NCBI GenBank assembly: GCA_024138025.1
Contig: JAMXBD010000094.1
Span: forward strand, 372,001 to 436,000
Length of the DNA: 64,000 bases
Source of the DNA: Combretum micranthum
Taxonomy: Eukaryota; Streptophyta; Magnoliopsida; Myrtales; Combretaceae
Reading direction: 5' to 3'
In this document: piece by piece, positions 23,485-37,706 of the stretch
Numbering within the stretch: the first letter of the stretch is position 1
How the letters are laid out: each line of letters starts with the position of its first letter
Notes under the pieces: generated by a model
Told to the model about the DNA's origin: nothing
The model's database searches: none
The model's input: the letters and a program-made list of their open reading frames with translations, nothing else
Position numbers and translations under genes: made by a program

Positions 23485-24400
23485 CTTTATAGATATATCT
23501 AGGAAAATAATTGTTTGCTCTCTCAAAAAATGGAAAGAGATTAGGATTATTGTATATCAATTTCTTAAGTATAGTCATAAGATAGAGAAAAGCACAAGCA
23601 TATAAAGCATAAACAATTCTAGCATAAGCATATTGAATGTTATCTATCATTAAAAATATATATAATAGATAAGATTTGGATTATCATTTCATTTAAAAGC
23701 ACCATCAAGAATAACACTACTTACAAAACTCACCCAAATATCATCTTAATATTAGATTAAAAAAAGGAAAAAAGCAAAAATAAAACAAAACTCTTTGGAA
23801 CCTCTTTTGAAATGCTCCAAAAAAATAAAAGCATAAGCAAGGGCAGGAGAGTAATTAGGAATTTAAAATGAGCGACAAAGGTATAAAATTGTCAACGGTA
23901 AGTACTTTCCTCGTTTATACCTTTTATGCTCTATAGTTTTCCCTTTTGTCCACATATAAAGAAATTTTAAATTCTTGAGGAACTTTTGAAGATTTTTGAA
24001 ATGATTTACTCGATAAGTAAATCTTCTCTCTTTTCAACCATTCTTGAAGAGATAATCATATGGATAACAGATTCTTGAACTATTGGCATTAATAGCAATC
24101 CATTACAAGAAAGTGTTGAGTCTTGGAAGAAGATTTTGCAGGAAAGAAATCATTACAAAGCAAGAGTTAGCAAAGGAAGAACGAAAGATTTAGAGACAAA
24201 AATAAAAGTAACACGAATTGATATAGATTTCTATCTTTAGGGTGCTAAATAACAAAGACACAAATTCTTTTAAAGGGGTGTAAAAGTGATATAGTAAATA
24301 TAGGAAGGGTTTAATCATGTGTTAGATGATTATTCGTAATGTGAGAATGTAAGATAAAACATAAAAAGCGGTTTGAAAAACATTTGAGATGGATTTATGT
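23485..24400. other. Gene-free stretch
   Basis: AT-rich; no reading frame, repeat end or promoter that I can support. Confidence 0.5.
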
Positions 24401-25720
24401 TAAGTTTCATAGAAAACGACATTTTTCAAAAGTAGACTGCCTACACACTATCCTATGCATTTTGTCATGTATCTCTCGATGGAAAAGTTATGTTTTCCTA
24501 GAAACACACGACCTATACATGGATCCATGTATCTAGTTGAGTATCTCTCTAAGTTGTTGAAGAAAAAGGAAACTATAAAGTACACAACATGCACATGAAT
24601 TCGCGTACCTCTCTGTGGCTCAAATTGTCGTGTTTTCAAAGTGCACGCCCTATCCATGGATCAGTGTACCAATCCATGTTCTTACACATATTCTTTGCAA
24701 CATCATCAAATTCTTGTTTCTTCCTTGAAATAGAAAATAAACTCATTCTAATTCTTTATTATGGGGTTAAAGTATATTATAGGACCTTAAAACACTAATA
24801 TTAGAGGACTCTAGTGCTTAGGATGAAGCAAGTATCCAACTATGTGTATTACCTTATTTGATGGTTGTACTTATTTGGATAGTTTAATAAAATGACTAAT
24901 AACATATGCAACCATAACTATGGTGCCGTGCATATGTTTGGCTGTGGTTATTGGACCGGGAGTTCCGATGATATCGACATAGTATTTCGATGATCTTTAT
25001 ATGACATTATCCCTAGTGAAGTCACATATGGAGATGATTATGGGTAGATTTAGGTTTTTGACTCAAAAACTCTTGAACTATTGGATATTAGGGAGTATCC
25101 AACATTATATGTAAATATTAGATATTGTAAAAGTGTGTTGCATGTATACTGAGTTATACAAATGTGGATTGTTGGACTTAAAGTAAAGATAATAAATAGT
25201 TGTTTACTGCATTAACGTTAGTTTATATGTGAATGATTTGTGTTGGCTCACACGCTTGTGTTTTTGGTGGTATTGCACTAGGCTCTAGCTCACTCTTTTC
25301 TCCTTTTCAAGTTCAAGTAGCACTTGTCATGTACGACTTATCTGATTGCGATGTAGTAGTGGAGTATAGGAATAGCATTAATGGAGAGGGCTACTCAATT
25401 GACGATTAGAACAATTTATTGTGGAGATGAACTTTAATTATATGTGATCATAACTTAAGGATAGATGTGTTAGTATATTATTAATTAAGGGCATAAACCC
25501 ATTTCCTTATGTATTTATGGTTTATAGTTTAATTGTTGGACTATTAGGTGAGTCACTACTTAATTTAGTTATTATGATGCCTATAAATCTCTAATTTATT
25601 TTTCTGTGCGAGTTCGAGCTAATTAAGGCATTTATTTGTGGATGTTAGCATGTTTTGAGCTTTAGGGTGTCTACACTTAAGGGTAGACACGTGGTAGGTT
25701 GTTAATAGGTCCAACTTATT
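24400..25720 (+). repeat. Probable LTR-retrotransposon remnant
   Basis: Contains AAAGATAATAAATAGTTGTTTACTGCATTAAC-type sequence laid out like 59655-59705 in the better defined LTR at 58362-60184, then a T-rich tract and a promoter-distal end with GGGTAGACACGTGG. A perfect 18-nt palindrome lies at 24515-24532. Ends could not be fixed. Assigned by resemblance, low certainty. Confidence 0.35.
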
Positions 25721-27700
25721 CGATTCATTAAAAGATTATCTTATCTTGATTTGTAATTATTTTGTTAATAATCCTATAAGCTTAGCAATTATTATCTTTA
25801 TTTGTTGATCTTGAGTTTATAAAGTGCAAATTATCAAGAGAAAACAAAAAGATCAACAAATGCATGTCCTTAAATGTAGGCATGGACAAAAATTGAGGAT
25901 ACAACTGAGAACATGGCACAATACATGGCTACACTTGGTGGAGAATTAACTAAACACAAAGTACTCTAAGGCTAAAAACACCATCTAAGGCACTAGTGTG
26001 TATAGAGAAAGATGAATTCAAGATCAAGAAGACGTTGGAAAACACAACCACTTTTGAATTGGAACCTTAATTTACGAAAACTATCACAGTCGAGAACGTA
26101 TGCAAGAATGAGGGAGTATTTCCTTTGAAGAAATTTTACATAGATGGATCTGTGTTAAGAAGCATGGCCACAATTAAAAAGAACTAATGCGTAATAAAGA
26201 AGAAGCGACCCATGGAACGATCGTAGTTTATATTAGGTTTCAACATCTAACACATTTTTCGTATTTTTGTACCTTTTTGTCACGTCAACGTTCTTTACAC
26301 TATAAATACACACTTTTCACAAAACCCTAGACATGAAAAATAGTACAAGATATGTTCACAGCTGGAATCGAACCTTATCACCTTCAATTCACTAGAGGGT
26401 CACGATTTTACTGTCTTATCTTATTATGATCTTTGATACATCTCTAAATTATTGAATTTTACTATTATATCTATAGAGGAGTAGTTGAATTAGCTTAGGT
26501 CTTATAGATCCTTAAGTTGAATTCATGTAACTCCATTGTGCTTAAATTGAATTAGTGTTGATTTTTTTTTTCAATAGTTTGAGCTGTTTAGATCTTGAAT
26601 TTGTATTATGCATGATATGGATTCACGTCTAATTTCATTAAAATAGATTGAAAAATCATTTTAATGAATAGATGTAGGATAATGATGAGGATTGCTCAAA
26701 ATATCTACAGATAGAGTGGTGAAATCCTTTTGCAATGTGATTGTTTAATCCTTGAATTTTGATTCTTAATGTGGTTCTAAGATACTAATGGTTAGGAGGA
26801 GATTCCAATTGTTAACTTAAGATTAGAGGTTGATGATCTCGAGAAAGACTTCAACATATCTTTAACAATTCGTAATTCAAGAAATCAATACAAAAACTTA
26901 TTGAGATTCTCTTAAGTTACATGAATCAACCTAAGGTGAAACATGACCTAAGCGCTTTGTGAACTGAATTAACTTAATATTTTATGCGTGTTGTGAATCT
27001 CGTTAGTTTAGGCTTAGCTTAGAGCATTAGTTAGGTAATATCCCTCATTTTGCTAGAATAGATAATAGGAAAAAAGTGAGTAGAAGTAATCACTAATTTT
27101 CTCGTGGAATACGACCTAGATCTATTTACTATGCTATTTTAATAGGTGTGTTTGCCTTAGTTAGATAAAGATTTAGTAAAAGAAGTTATGTTTTAAGACT
27201 AGGTTTCCCACCAACTGTAAATGAACATATATTTAGAGTGTCACATATTTAAATAACTATTAAGAATTATTGAGATCACATTAAAATTAAGATATAACAT
27301 GTTATCATAGTAATCATGACAAAAAAAGTTTAGAACATGGCCATTTGTATTGAACCATGCTTCTCACTAATTGTTGGAGGGCTTTATGTAACGAAGAAAC
27401 ACGGTAAAAACACGACTAGTTGTATCCCACCATGTTTCTCTCTAGGCAAATTAAGTAAATCAAAACACACGACTTTTTTTTAGCCATGTTTCTCACTTAA
27501 AGGAAAACACAAGGACTTGCCATGTACTTGACCATGTAACCCTTTTAAAAATAATAATAATAACAATTTTTCAAAATTAAAAATAATGGAATATATTATA
27601 TAGATATGAGTAAAATGTTAAATTATGATTTGATATGAGTTTTTATTTAAGTTTATAGCGATAAAGGATTTAGTATTTATTTACAATTAATGTTGAATAC
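25721..27700. other. Gene-free stretch with a TATA-like start and repeat words
   Basis: CTATAAATACACAC followed by AAAACCCTAG at 26300-26332 looks like a retroelement or plant promoter start. 27330-27540 has recurrent ACCATGTTTCTC/AACACRY words. No coding region recognised. Confidence 0.4.
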
Positions 27701-28870
27701 TATATTAATTTAATTTCTATATTTTATAGATTCTCCTATCCAATTGAATTTACCCATTGATCATTTACCTGATATAACGACTGGTTCAGGTACGTATTAA
27801 CTTGATTGTTGAATGCTACAATAGATATTTTGTGTAAGGAACTATAAACAAAGATGGCTTAAAAGTGTTTGAATTGTTTGTAAGTGTACCATTTAGTCCG
27901 ATTCAAGGAGTGGCAACCCTATTAATGATGTTAAAATTGTAATTAGGCACTTAAGCCAGCCTTTGTCATGATGCAATGACTTTATAAGTGGCTTTGTGGG
28001 TAGTTGATAAGGGTAACAATATTGGTATAACATTTACTTATTCCTAAAGAGAAGTAATATAATTTAGTTCATGATTATGGGACCGGCTGAACTAAGTGAT
28101 ATTATGGATTATGTTAAGTAAAGATGAGAAACAGCTGCGAACCCTGGAGGATGCTACTATTCTTTTTCAGTTAGATATAAGAGATATAGGTATTCGGGCT
28201 ACCTATATCAACCCTCTGAGTAGTTGCTGTTACTCAAGACCCCTAGTTCCCCAAAGGATTGTTCTCGGAGTTTGAATACTCCATTATTGATTTGTAGCTC
28301 TTAATTAAAGATAACCAACTTAATAACTGTTGCCTTTGGCTCATGTTGATGCTTTGCAGGTGCTATTGATGATGATTGATGAATATTATGATGATTTAGG
28401 ATATAGGACAGATTGGGAAGCGTTTATGGAGGAATGGGACTACTAGAGACACTAGCTATAAGCAAAGATGTTTTGGAAAAGATTTTCTAAAAAACTTTTG
28501 AAGATTAATGTAATGTTTTTGTTAAAGGTTTATTGGTTAAGCCTGTAGTTTGGTTTGCAAATGAGTCCTAAAGTTTTCTCTCATGTTTTTGCAAAGAATC
28601 AACTTTGTAATCATTGAAGTACCTATTTGTTGGTACTAATATTATGTATATAAATGTAAAGATGATCTACACAAAGATTAAGTAGTTTTTGGAAAAGTTT
28701 TGTAAAGTTATGACGGGATAAACAAACAATAGACATGAACGTCTTTTTTTTATATAGCCTTACGTATAGTATTCAAGTGTTATACATAGCTAAGGGATTT
28801 GGCATGCCTAATCATTGGATTTGGTAGGTCCAGGTCCTTTCAATGAACTTGGACCTTTTATTTATCCTCT
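27700..28870 (+). repeat. Probable LTR-derived sequence
   Basis: The order of landmarks resembles 59400-60184: a GTTACTCAAGACCCCTAGTT-type block, AAAGATAACCAACTTAATAA, then GCAGGTGCTATTGATGATGA. A short inverted repeat (AGGTCCA...TGGACCT) lies at 28827-28857. Ends not determined. Confidence 0.35.
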
Positions 28871-31330
28871 CAGTAGGATAGATGAATTTTCCTTTTTTAA
28901 GTTGTATTATGTAAAAGTAGTTAAGTAGGAAAAAAAAAAGAAACGCACAATAAAAAGATCAAATGACTTTCTAATATCCATTGATTAGGACAAAAAAATA
29001 AAAATAAGGAAAATATTTTATGTTGGAATAATTATCCTATAATATTAAGAAAATATATTATTTCCATGTAGGCACCACGATTCTCTCTCTCTCTCTTTAT
29101 ACACTCACACACGCATATATTATTTTCATCTACTTAAAAAACAATTTGCTTTCCAGCAAAACAACTATACAACCCCTCTCTACTTCTTCCTTCCTTCCAT
29201 TACTATATTTAAAGCGTTGTTAATTAACAGTGGGGTAGGGTTTGAAGCTATAGGTCAATCTTGCATCTTGTGAACAATAAAGGAAAATATAGAAAATGTA
29301 TGATGGTTAGCTGCTAATGTAGACAATTGCACGCACTGATTGCACATTAGTATTACTAGGAAATGTATAAAAATTGCGCATTGTGTGTGCTTGCCAATTG
29401 AGTTTGTTCAGTTAAATAAGAAATCCTCTTTACCCTTAGCAAATAATTTTAAGGTATTAGCAATTACGAGACATGAAAGAGCAAGCTATTCATAATTTTG
29501 GACACCTTATACATCATTACCCTTGAATAAGGCCACACAGGTTATCTCTTTCCTCTCTTTTCCATTTGCTTTGTGTTCCCTAAAATAACCCATTTTTAAT
29601 AACCTTATGGGTGGATCCCCCCTTTCCTCTTCCGGATCAACTTTATTCTTTTTCAACCTCTTTTACTTTTTTCTAACCCTCATCTTATCTATTAAAAATA
29701 AGCTAGCTCATAACTTTCATTTAGCACCCATTGTATCTTCACAACAAGCATGTCAACTCATCTTTGAAGTCCACCCCATTCCCAATCCTAATGTTTGCAT
29801 TGCTCATCTAATTTAACTTTTTGTGCTCACTAATAGAGACCTAGCTAACTTTGTGCTTTCATTTGTTGTACTAGATGTATAGGCAAGTGCCTTATAGTCA
29901 TAGTATTATATTAACATGTAAGAAGATCATTTTTGTTATCCAAAAATTTAAGAAATTAATAAGACTAAAAAATGAAAAAAAAAACAACAAAAACATAAAG
30001 AGAGAGAGAGAGAAGACATAGACAAAAAGAAGGGAGAAGAGGGAGAGGAAGAAAGTGAAACATGCATATAACATTCAAATATGTCATATCTTCACTATTT
30101 TCATTTCTTTTATAAATCTTGCTAAAAGATTGGCAAAAATAACAATTATGAGAAGACTGAACAAATGAACTGACAAAAGAGAATATTCAAGATTTTAAAA
30201 TCTAAGGCTTGAAAAGTAAATCTGATTCACATTAAACAAATAGATACCCTAATCTAAACTTATATATGGTTAAATTCAAAAACATTAGATGTGATATCAC
30301 TCTTTTACAAATAAGTGATATGTAAATTTTTTGAACAAGTAACTTACCTGAGCTAAGTCCCGTTATGTTCTGTTAGAAATAAATATCCTATTCGGCATTT
30401 GATTGACACATGGCCATGTGAAATAAGGGAAAAAAATAGAACAATGTAACTTTCTATCTTCCAAACCCACTATGAAACCACATAAAAACTCTCATTTTCC
30501 TTTAAAAAAAAAAAAAAAAAGCCTAAGCCCCAAATTACATCCCCTTTAGAATACGCTTTACCTTGGTACCAAAATCCCCTTTTCTTTCCTAACGAAACTC
30601 TAACCCCTTAATTACTATGATAGCACTACACCTTTGAGTAACACAAAATCAGAGTCCAAGCTGTTGTCTTTTCCGTAGATAAGGCCCCTTCTTCCATCTC
30701 TATAGCAATGGTAAAAAGGTTTCATTGTGAGAATGAGAATGAGATGATGATGTAGAAGTGGCTCGTACCTTATGAGAATGAGAGAGATGAGATGATAGGT
30801 TTTCCTTTTTCCTACAACTCAAGTTGTGCAATGGATGAAAAAAATTAAAGAATCAGAATTATACAAATAAAGAAAGAAGAGATTTTCCTACTTTTTCACA
30901 ATGCTTCTTCTAATTTTAGGCCTTTTTTCTTTTTCTTTTTTTATTTATTTTGTAGAAAATAGCAAGATGAAAGGTGGTAATTTGGGGCTTAGGGTTTTTT
31001 CAAAGGAACATCTTGGTCTTCATTGGTTCCATGATGCATTGGAAAGGAAGAAAGGTGGCATTCTTCTTTTTCTTTTCTTTTCTTTTCTTTTTAATTAGTT
31101 TGGTGAGTGTCTATCAAATGTGAACTTAATAGTAATTTCTAATAGGAATATAACAAAATATATCACGGGTAAGTTGTTTGTTAAAAAAAAATTTACAGGT
31201 CATTTATTTGTAAAAGTGAGATAACATGGGTTAGGTTTTTTTATTTTACCCCCTATATATATATATATATATATATATATTTCATCAACTAGAAGAGATT
31301 GAAGACAAATTTTTCATAAGAATATTCTAA
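28871..31330. other. Gene-free stretch rich in simple repeats
   Basis: Short TC and AG runs at 29080-29097 and 29999-30014, A tracts (30506-30521), and a (TA)n run at 31254-31281. No gene, tRNA or transposon end recognised. Confidence 0.5.
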
Positions 31331-31339
31331 GAATAGATC

Positions 31340-31960
31340 TTTAATGATGACCAAAGCCCGAGCTCATGCTCATTGAGAAATCTCAAGCTCGAGCTTGACT
31401 CTAAAGTAGCTCAATCTCTTATCAAGCTTAGCTCAAACAAACTAAATTAATCTAAACAAAATGTTTGGCTTAAATAATAAAAATAAACTATTAGGCTAAC
31501 AAATAATAAGTTTAATTAATTAATCCATACAACATTGCAACTACAAAGCTTGTATAGTGTGTCCCATATGAAAAAACTCCAAAATCAATTCCCCTTTTTC
31601 TCCTTATAAAAGAGCAAAAAAAAATAATTAATTTTTTTAAACGATATGAAAATTATATTTATTTAATAAATGATATGTGCAAAAATGAATAAATAAATAA
31701 ATGACATGCAATAATTAAAATATATTATACATTAAAATATGTATAATAAATATTAAATATTATTTAATATTTAATAATATTTTATCTAAAGCTCGTCAGT
31801 CTAAACAAGCCTAAATTTTAAGCTTGAGTTCAAACCCAGCTCATTTAGTTAAATGAGCATTATTTTGAACTTTATTTTGAACTAGAGCTTGGCTTTTTTA
31901 CTTATTGAACCGTAGCTAAACTTGAGTAGCTCGCGAGTAGTTCAACTCGTTTGCAATCCT
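31340..31960. repeat. AGCTCGAGCTTG-rich dispersed repeat
   Basis: Recurring words (GAGCTCATGCTCATT, CAAGCTCGAGCTTG, AGTAGCTCGCGAGTAG) lie at both edges in inverted sense around an AT-rich centre. This is a pattern common in plant dispersed repeats. Resembles 14180-14460. Class not assigned. Confidence 0.4.
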
Positions 31961-33128
31961 ACGCTCACCCATACATCTAGCACAACAAACAAAATAATAG
32001 AGCCATTTCAGTCACCATCAGTGGACATGAAAAGTTGAATAAGATATTTAAATTGATTTTTTAAAACTTTAGTTAGTTAATTACACATTTCATTAAAGTT
32101 TACGAAAAAAAAAAAGAAAACAAGCCGCAATTGACAAATTATTGGGATTCTCAATATGGTGCCAATATGGGAATTTTTAATTTTTTAGATCATTTTCTAC
32201 CTATTCAAAATCTCAATTGCCTGTTCCATCCAATACCATAAAATAGTTACAATCTATATCTAGATAACAATATTAATAAATAAATTAACATGCCTAGAAA
32301 ATACACATCAAGCTCTATACCCAATCAAACCAATACTTCTCAAATCAAACCACCACAGGATCTTGAGACATGAATGAACACCCATTTACCATCACTTCAC
32401 AAACTTTAAAGTACTTAGCCAAACAGCTATTCATGAAAACTAATCGGGATTTCATCTAAACATAACCATCAATAACCTTACTTATAGCCATAAATAATAG
32501 AACTTTCCTTGCAAAAAAATCGAGCCATTTGTGTATAACGAAATGATAATATAAAATATTCACCTAATTAATCCATTGATTCAATTTGATGAAATCTAAT
32601 CAAGAATCAATACTACACACTATCAATTCAAGACAAACAACTTAAACAACACAATTAGGATTCAAGAATTCAATTAATAAAATGACAACAATAAGTACAA
32701 ATCACATAATTTGCCTAGGGTTCATCAAAATTTAAACTAGATATTTACTCATCCATGGGAAAAGTAAAATCAAAATAAGAAATCATGGAATTAAACATAA
32801 ACCCCCCATTTCAAGTAGAATTTTGCAACTTGATTGAAGAGCAAATGCTTGACTTATATTCACTCCCACTCACAGTATGGAGTACTACTTTTAAGAAAAC
32901 TTTTAACTCTTGGTAAAAACCTAGTCTTTTACATTTGCCTAAACTTGGCTTCTATACATGCGGAGTTAGTAGTTGTCCCTTCGTAGATGAAGTTGGAGCT
33001 AAGAGGTGGACATTTTAGTCATGGATGGTACATATATGTATGAAGTGATCTTTGTTCAGCTTTAAAACATGGCGAAAATCAAACTTCTATATTATGTTTG
33101 CTAGATATTTTTCCCCATGATAATCTAT
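31961..33128. other. Gene-free AT-rich stretch
   Basis: No gene, promoter or repeat boundary recognised. Confidence 0.5.
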
Positions 33129-34251
33129 AAGGCAATCAACAGTTTCCAAAAAATTGTCAGATTCCTTACCGTGTATACTATAGATTGTTTAAATCGAATT
33201 ATAAGGAAACTTACACCCCATAACCTAACTAGAACAAAAAATTGGGGGTATCATTCATGTATATGATTATTGTTTTTAAAATTATCAAAAAATATATAAA
33301 TAAAAAAATTACCAAAATACCAACATCATATCACATCTTGAAAATGCGATACACTATTTTATAAAAGTATCACATGTCACAAGTATAATGTAGTAAAAAT
33401 ATCGCATATATAACATAAGATATACAAGAATATCGAATATTGTAAGTGTGATCCACATATTATAATTTATACTAGTGTCACATTTTCAACATGTGGCACT
33501 CGTATAATTTTCAATATCACATTTTCAAAATGTGATACTATGATAATATTTGTGTAATTAACTTCATCTAATTACATGTAAGAAATATTTCGTTTATGTT
33601 ATTACTCCATGTAAGATATTATATTACATAATTAAATAAAATAAAACAAAACTTCACTAAGTTAAGAGAACATGGAGTACCTCACTTTCCTTTTTCTCCA
33701 ACTCCTCCTCCTCTAAAACTATAGCACTCTATTAGGAAAAAAAAATACAAACAAACAAATTATTAAGATTCTTACTCCTCTTAGCTTTCTCTTATGGTTA
33801 ATAATCACAAAAACGGTACCAACTACTACTCCTAATGCCAACTCCGTGATCCCAAATGATTGGTCTTGAAGAGCATAAATGTTGAAGTTGAAGCAATAAA
33901 AGTAACTAAAGCTATCATGAGCCAGCTTAGGTATAATTTATGGAGGTAAAAATAAGCATCCATGTATTACAATATAATAAAATCAAGGACACTAAGGCAA
34001 TCAATAATTTCTAAAAAATTGTCAAAATTCTTATACTATGTATTATAGCTATAAGAAACATGCACCCCACAGCCCAACTAAAAAAAAAAAATGGAGGATA
34101 GCATTCATGTATACCATTTTAAAAAAATAAATTATCAAAATATAAATTACACAAAAAAAATTACTAAAATAGTAATACTATGTCATATCTTGGAAATGCA
34201 ATACACTATTTTCTAAAAGTATCACATGTCACAAGTTTGATATAGTAAGAG

Positions 34252-35130
34252 CATGGTTGTCAAATTCGCAAATCAACCGGTATGTTTCTATAAGTTTATG
34301 AGTTGATGATGGGATTTCAATTCAACTCGCATACAAAATCATTTTTTGAGTAAACTCATGTAAAATCATGATTTTACATAGTAGAATCAGTGGCAGAATC
34401 AGTGATAGAATCGGTAGTAGAATCGTAAAGTATTAATTTTATACTTTTTTCTATTTGAACTTTAAAAATGCAATCAATTTAATATGTTTAAATTTTGGTT
34501 TTTGGGGTTAATTCATCTTAATCTAACTTAATTTTAGTTTTTTTAATATTTTTTTCCTTTTATTTCCTTTTTTGTATTTTTTAGAGAGTTATTTTCTTTT
34601 AGGTTATATAATCAAATATATTTTGAAAGATTTGAATTAAAATTAAACAAATATATATAGTGCTATATATTTTCCATTTTTTAATAATTTTCGATATATA
34701 ATTTATTTATCATAAATACAATGATTTTATACAAAAATATATAGTGAACATGAAAATGTTCATTACTGCACAAAATCAACTACTAACACGTTAAAATGAT
34801 TTGTAATACATCTTAATAATTGTAGATTGTGAATCATCATTAAATAAAAATAATTATTTTAATTATCAAAATTGCACTTAATATATTAATGAAAGTATGT
34901 GAATTATAATTGGTAAAACTTAAATTTTTGTTGTATGTAACTAATTTAATACTAAATTCTTTATATTCATAATTTATTTAATTTTATATTATTAAAGTAA
35001 GTGAATTTATGGTTTTTGCAAGCAAATTTATATTAGTTGTAGAAATTTATGATTCTACATTTCGATTTTATGTTTCGATTCTACGAACCCTTTGGCGATT
35101 CTAGGTGGAAACTTGAGTTTAACAACTATG
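34252..35130. mobile_element. hAT-type non-autonomous element, copy 2
   Basis: An 879-bp element inserted in unit 2 of the tandem array, with the 8-bp duplication AGTAAGAG on both sides (34244-34251 and 35131-35138). Units 1 and 3 are continuous at the same point. Ends CATGGTTGTCAAA and, on the other strand, CATAGTTGTTAAAC. Homologous to 22634-23476 along its length. The interior has repeated AGAATC words and no coding domain. Confidence 0.9.
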
Positions 35131-35820
35131 AGTAAGAGTATCACATTTATAACATACGAAACACACAAGTATCACATGTTGTATGTGAGATACACATTTT
35201 ATAATTTACACTAGTTACGCATTTCCAAACACACAACACTTATATAATTTTTATTATCATATTTTCAAGATGTAATACTATAATAGTATTTGTATAATTA
35301 ACTTCATCAAATTATATGTAAGAATTATTTCTTTTTTATTATTACTTCATGTAAGATATTACAACACATAATTACATTTAATATAAAAACTACAATACGT
35401 GAAGAGCACATAAAGTACCCTTATTTTCTTTTTTCTTCAAATCCTCCTCTTCAAAAATCATGGCATTCCATCAAAAAAAACCACACAAACAAACAAATTA
35501 CTAAAATTCCTACTCCTTGTACCTTTTCTCTTGTGGTTAATAATCACAAAAGCGGTACTAACTACTACTCATTATGTCAACTCCATGATCCTAAATGATT
35601 GGCCTCGGGGAGCATGGACATTGAAGCTAAAGTAATAAAAGTAACTAAAATCACCATTGGCCAACTTTAGTATAATTTGTGAAGGTAAAAGTAAGCACAC
35701 ATATGTTATAATATAATAAAACAAGGTCACTAAAGCAATTAATAATTCTCAAAAAATTGCCAGATTTCTTACATTGTGTACTATAGCTTGTTTAAATCGA
35801 ATTATAAGGAAACTTAATCT

Positions 35821-36360
35821 GTCACACCCCAAAGGTGTCTTAAGCAGGACAGCCTACCATACGCAATATTGAAATTTTGAAATGACTCCACTATCTTTCA
35901 AAAGCTTCCTATATCATGCAGAAGTGTACACACGTTCCTAAATAACCAATCAGGTATACAATACCCTATCAAGGTAGATCATGAGCAAAAACATATAAAA
36001 GATAAATAGTAGTTTCATTAATAACTCAAGTAATTTAGGTTATTACAAAACAGTTGTGTTCATAAGTGTAGTCAAGTATCAGCATTGTCTTTAAAAAAGA
36101 AATGAAAACAACTCTCAGCTCACAATGCTTCCCACAAATCCCATCAGTTATGTGGTACTAACCTAAGGCATTCTGCATCCTGGCCTCAGCCAAAGATAAC
36201 CCTATGCCAATAAACTATAAGAGGATGAGCAACCACAGCTCAATAATGTATAATCTTCACACAATACCATTCAAGCAAAAGCGATCAAATTATTTAGCAA
36301 TTACATATAATGTAGGCAAACACATGAATGTACAAATGAAAACTATATATAGTTGCCGAT
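35821..36360 (+). repeat. 5' fragment of an LTR related to the 3.6-kb solo LTR
   Basis: Starts TGTCACACCCC directly at the point where the tandem-array sequence is interrupted. It carries the ACCACAGCTCA word found in the first 400 bp of the 7307 LTR. Its right end passes abruptly back into array sequence near 36360, so it is truncated. No clean target duplication. Confidence 0.6.
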
Positions 36361-36660
36361 GAAAAATGCAGGGTAGCATTCATGTCTACCATTTGTTAAA
36401 AAAATTACTAAAATACAAATCACACAAAAATTACTGAAATACCAACGTTGTATTGCGTTATAGAAATGTGAAACGTTATGTTATAAAAGTAACGCATGTC
36501 AAGTACGATATAGTAAGTGTATCACATTTGTAACATATGATACACATTGGTATTACATATTGTAAGTGTAATACACCTACTATAATTTTCAACATGCAAT
36601 ACTCGTATGATTTTCAATATCACATTTTCAAAATATGACACTGTGACGATATTTTTTTTT

Positions 36661-37373
36661 ACGCAGATCTGTAAACAAGAAATTATCTAGAAAAAAATGA
36701 GACATATGTAATTTTACACAATTTCTTTTATATAGCATGTTTGTAGTCCAAATAAAGTAAAAGGCATAAACATATTATAAGAGTACTGAAAATCCAACTA
36801 AGGATGTTTGATACCACTTCCTTTCTTTGCGAATAAAAAGAATGACATAACTAGTCATTAAGCTATGCAAGGGACTCAAAGGCTAATACTACTTGTGACT
36901 ATGTAGATGTTGTTGCTTCCTATTCCTTTCATTAAGTTATGCTTCTAATCTTTGCCATCCACTGTTTTCTTTTTTATGTGCCCCTTCCATTTTTCTCATT
37001 TCTTCCTGCATATGCTTCATCAAATCCTCTGGCAATTTTTTTTTTCCTCTCGTCATTCTTTTTCTTCTACCAAAGCACCCATGTGTTCTTCTCGAAACAT
37101 AATCTTATACTTCGATTGTTGTTTTTCGATAATACAAATAATCTTCATTTTTCATTTTCTATTCTCAAATAATCTATCGTCATTTCTTGATCAATTTGAT
37201 GAATTCCCTCCCTCGTATTATCTGTCTTTATTTCTTTTAAGATAAAATGTAAGAGGTCTAGTTCAAACTCTACTAAGAATATGGTCTCCTTTGCCATAAT
37301 TGTTGGTTTTTCAATAGTATGGTCGGTTACATGAAAAATGGTAACATTTACTAAACTATAGCCATACGAAATA
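36661..37373. other. Gene-free stretch between array and Mutator-like element
   Basis: T/C-rich plus-strand open frames at 36939-37245 have low-complexity Phe/Ser composition and no domain. Not considered genes. Confidence 0.5.
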
Positions 37374-37645
37374 GCGAGATTATTACATCTTAACTGTTGT
37401 TTCCAAAAAAAAAATTACACGAATCTACATTGCAAAAAAATAATTACACAGATACCATCTCTATATCATATAAGAAACATGTGATATAGCTTTTATCTTG
37501 TATCACACTTCCATGGTACAATACAGTATTGGGACCATATCGCGTAGAGCATATGCAATATGAGGCCTGACTCGACCAACCTTCAACTTTTCCCCTTTCT
37601 TTGCCTAATTTTCTTATGTACCAATAAAACCACCTGTTACACTTC

Positions 37646-37669
37646 ATATATATATATATATATATATAT
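37646..37669. repeat. (TA)n microsatellite
   Basis: Uninterrupted TA run just left of the nested TRIM. Confidence 0.95.
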
Positions 37670-37706
37670 CAAACAAGCATTATATCATCATCTCATATCA
37701 AGAAGT

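Larger units (their letters stand above)
33129..36660. repeat. Tandem array of a ~0.86-kb unit, ~2.5 copies, with insertions
   Basis: Unit 1 33129-33993 (865 bp), unit 2 33994-35731 (851 bp after removing an 887-bp insertion) and partial unit 3 35732-36660. They share the same order of blocks: GCAATCAAYARTTTC, RTTGTCARATTC, ATAAGGAAACTT, GTATCATTCATGTATA, CAATATCACATTTTCAA, CGGTACYAACTACTACTC. The interior is built from words such as ATCACATGT and GTGATAC and has inverted symmetry. Unit 2 is split by a hAT-type element and unit 3 by an LTR fragment. No coding capacity. Confidence 0.85.

Noticed and set aside
26300..26420. Possible tRNA-like or SINE sequence (GGAATCGAACC)
   Set aside because: A single box-like word without a matching second box or cloverleaf.
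36939..37245. Overlapping plus-strand frames of 77 and 97 codons, Phe/Ser-rich
   Set aside because: T-rich low-complexity DNA translated; no start context, domain or conservation visible.
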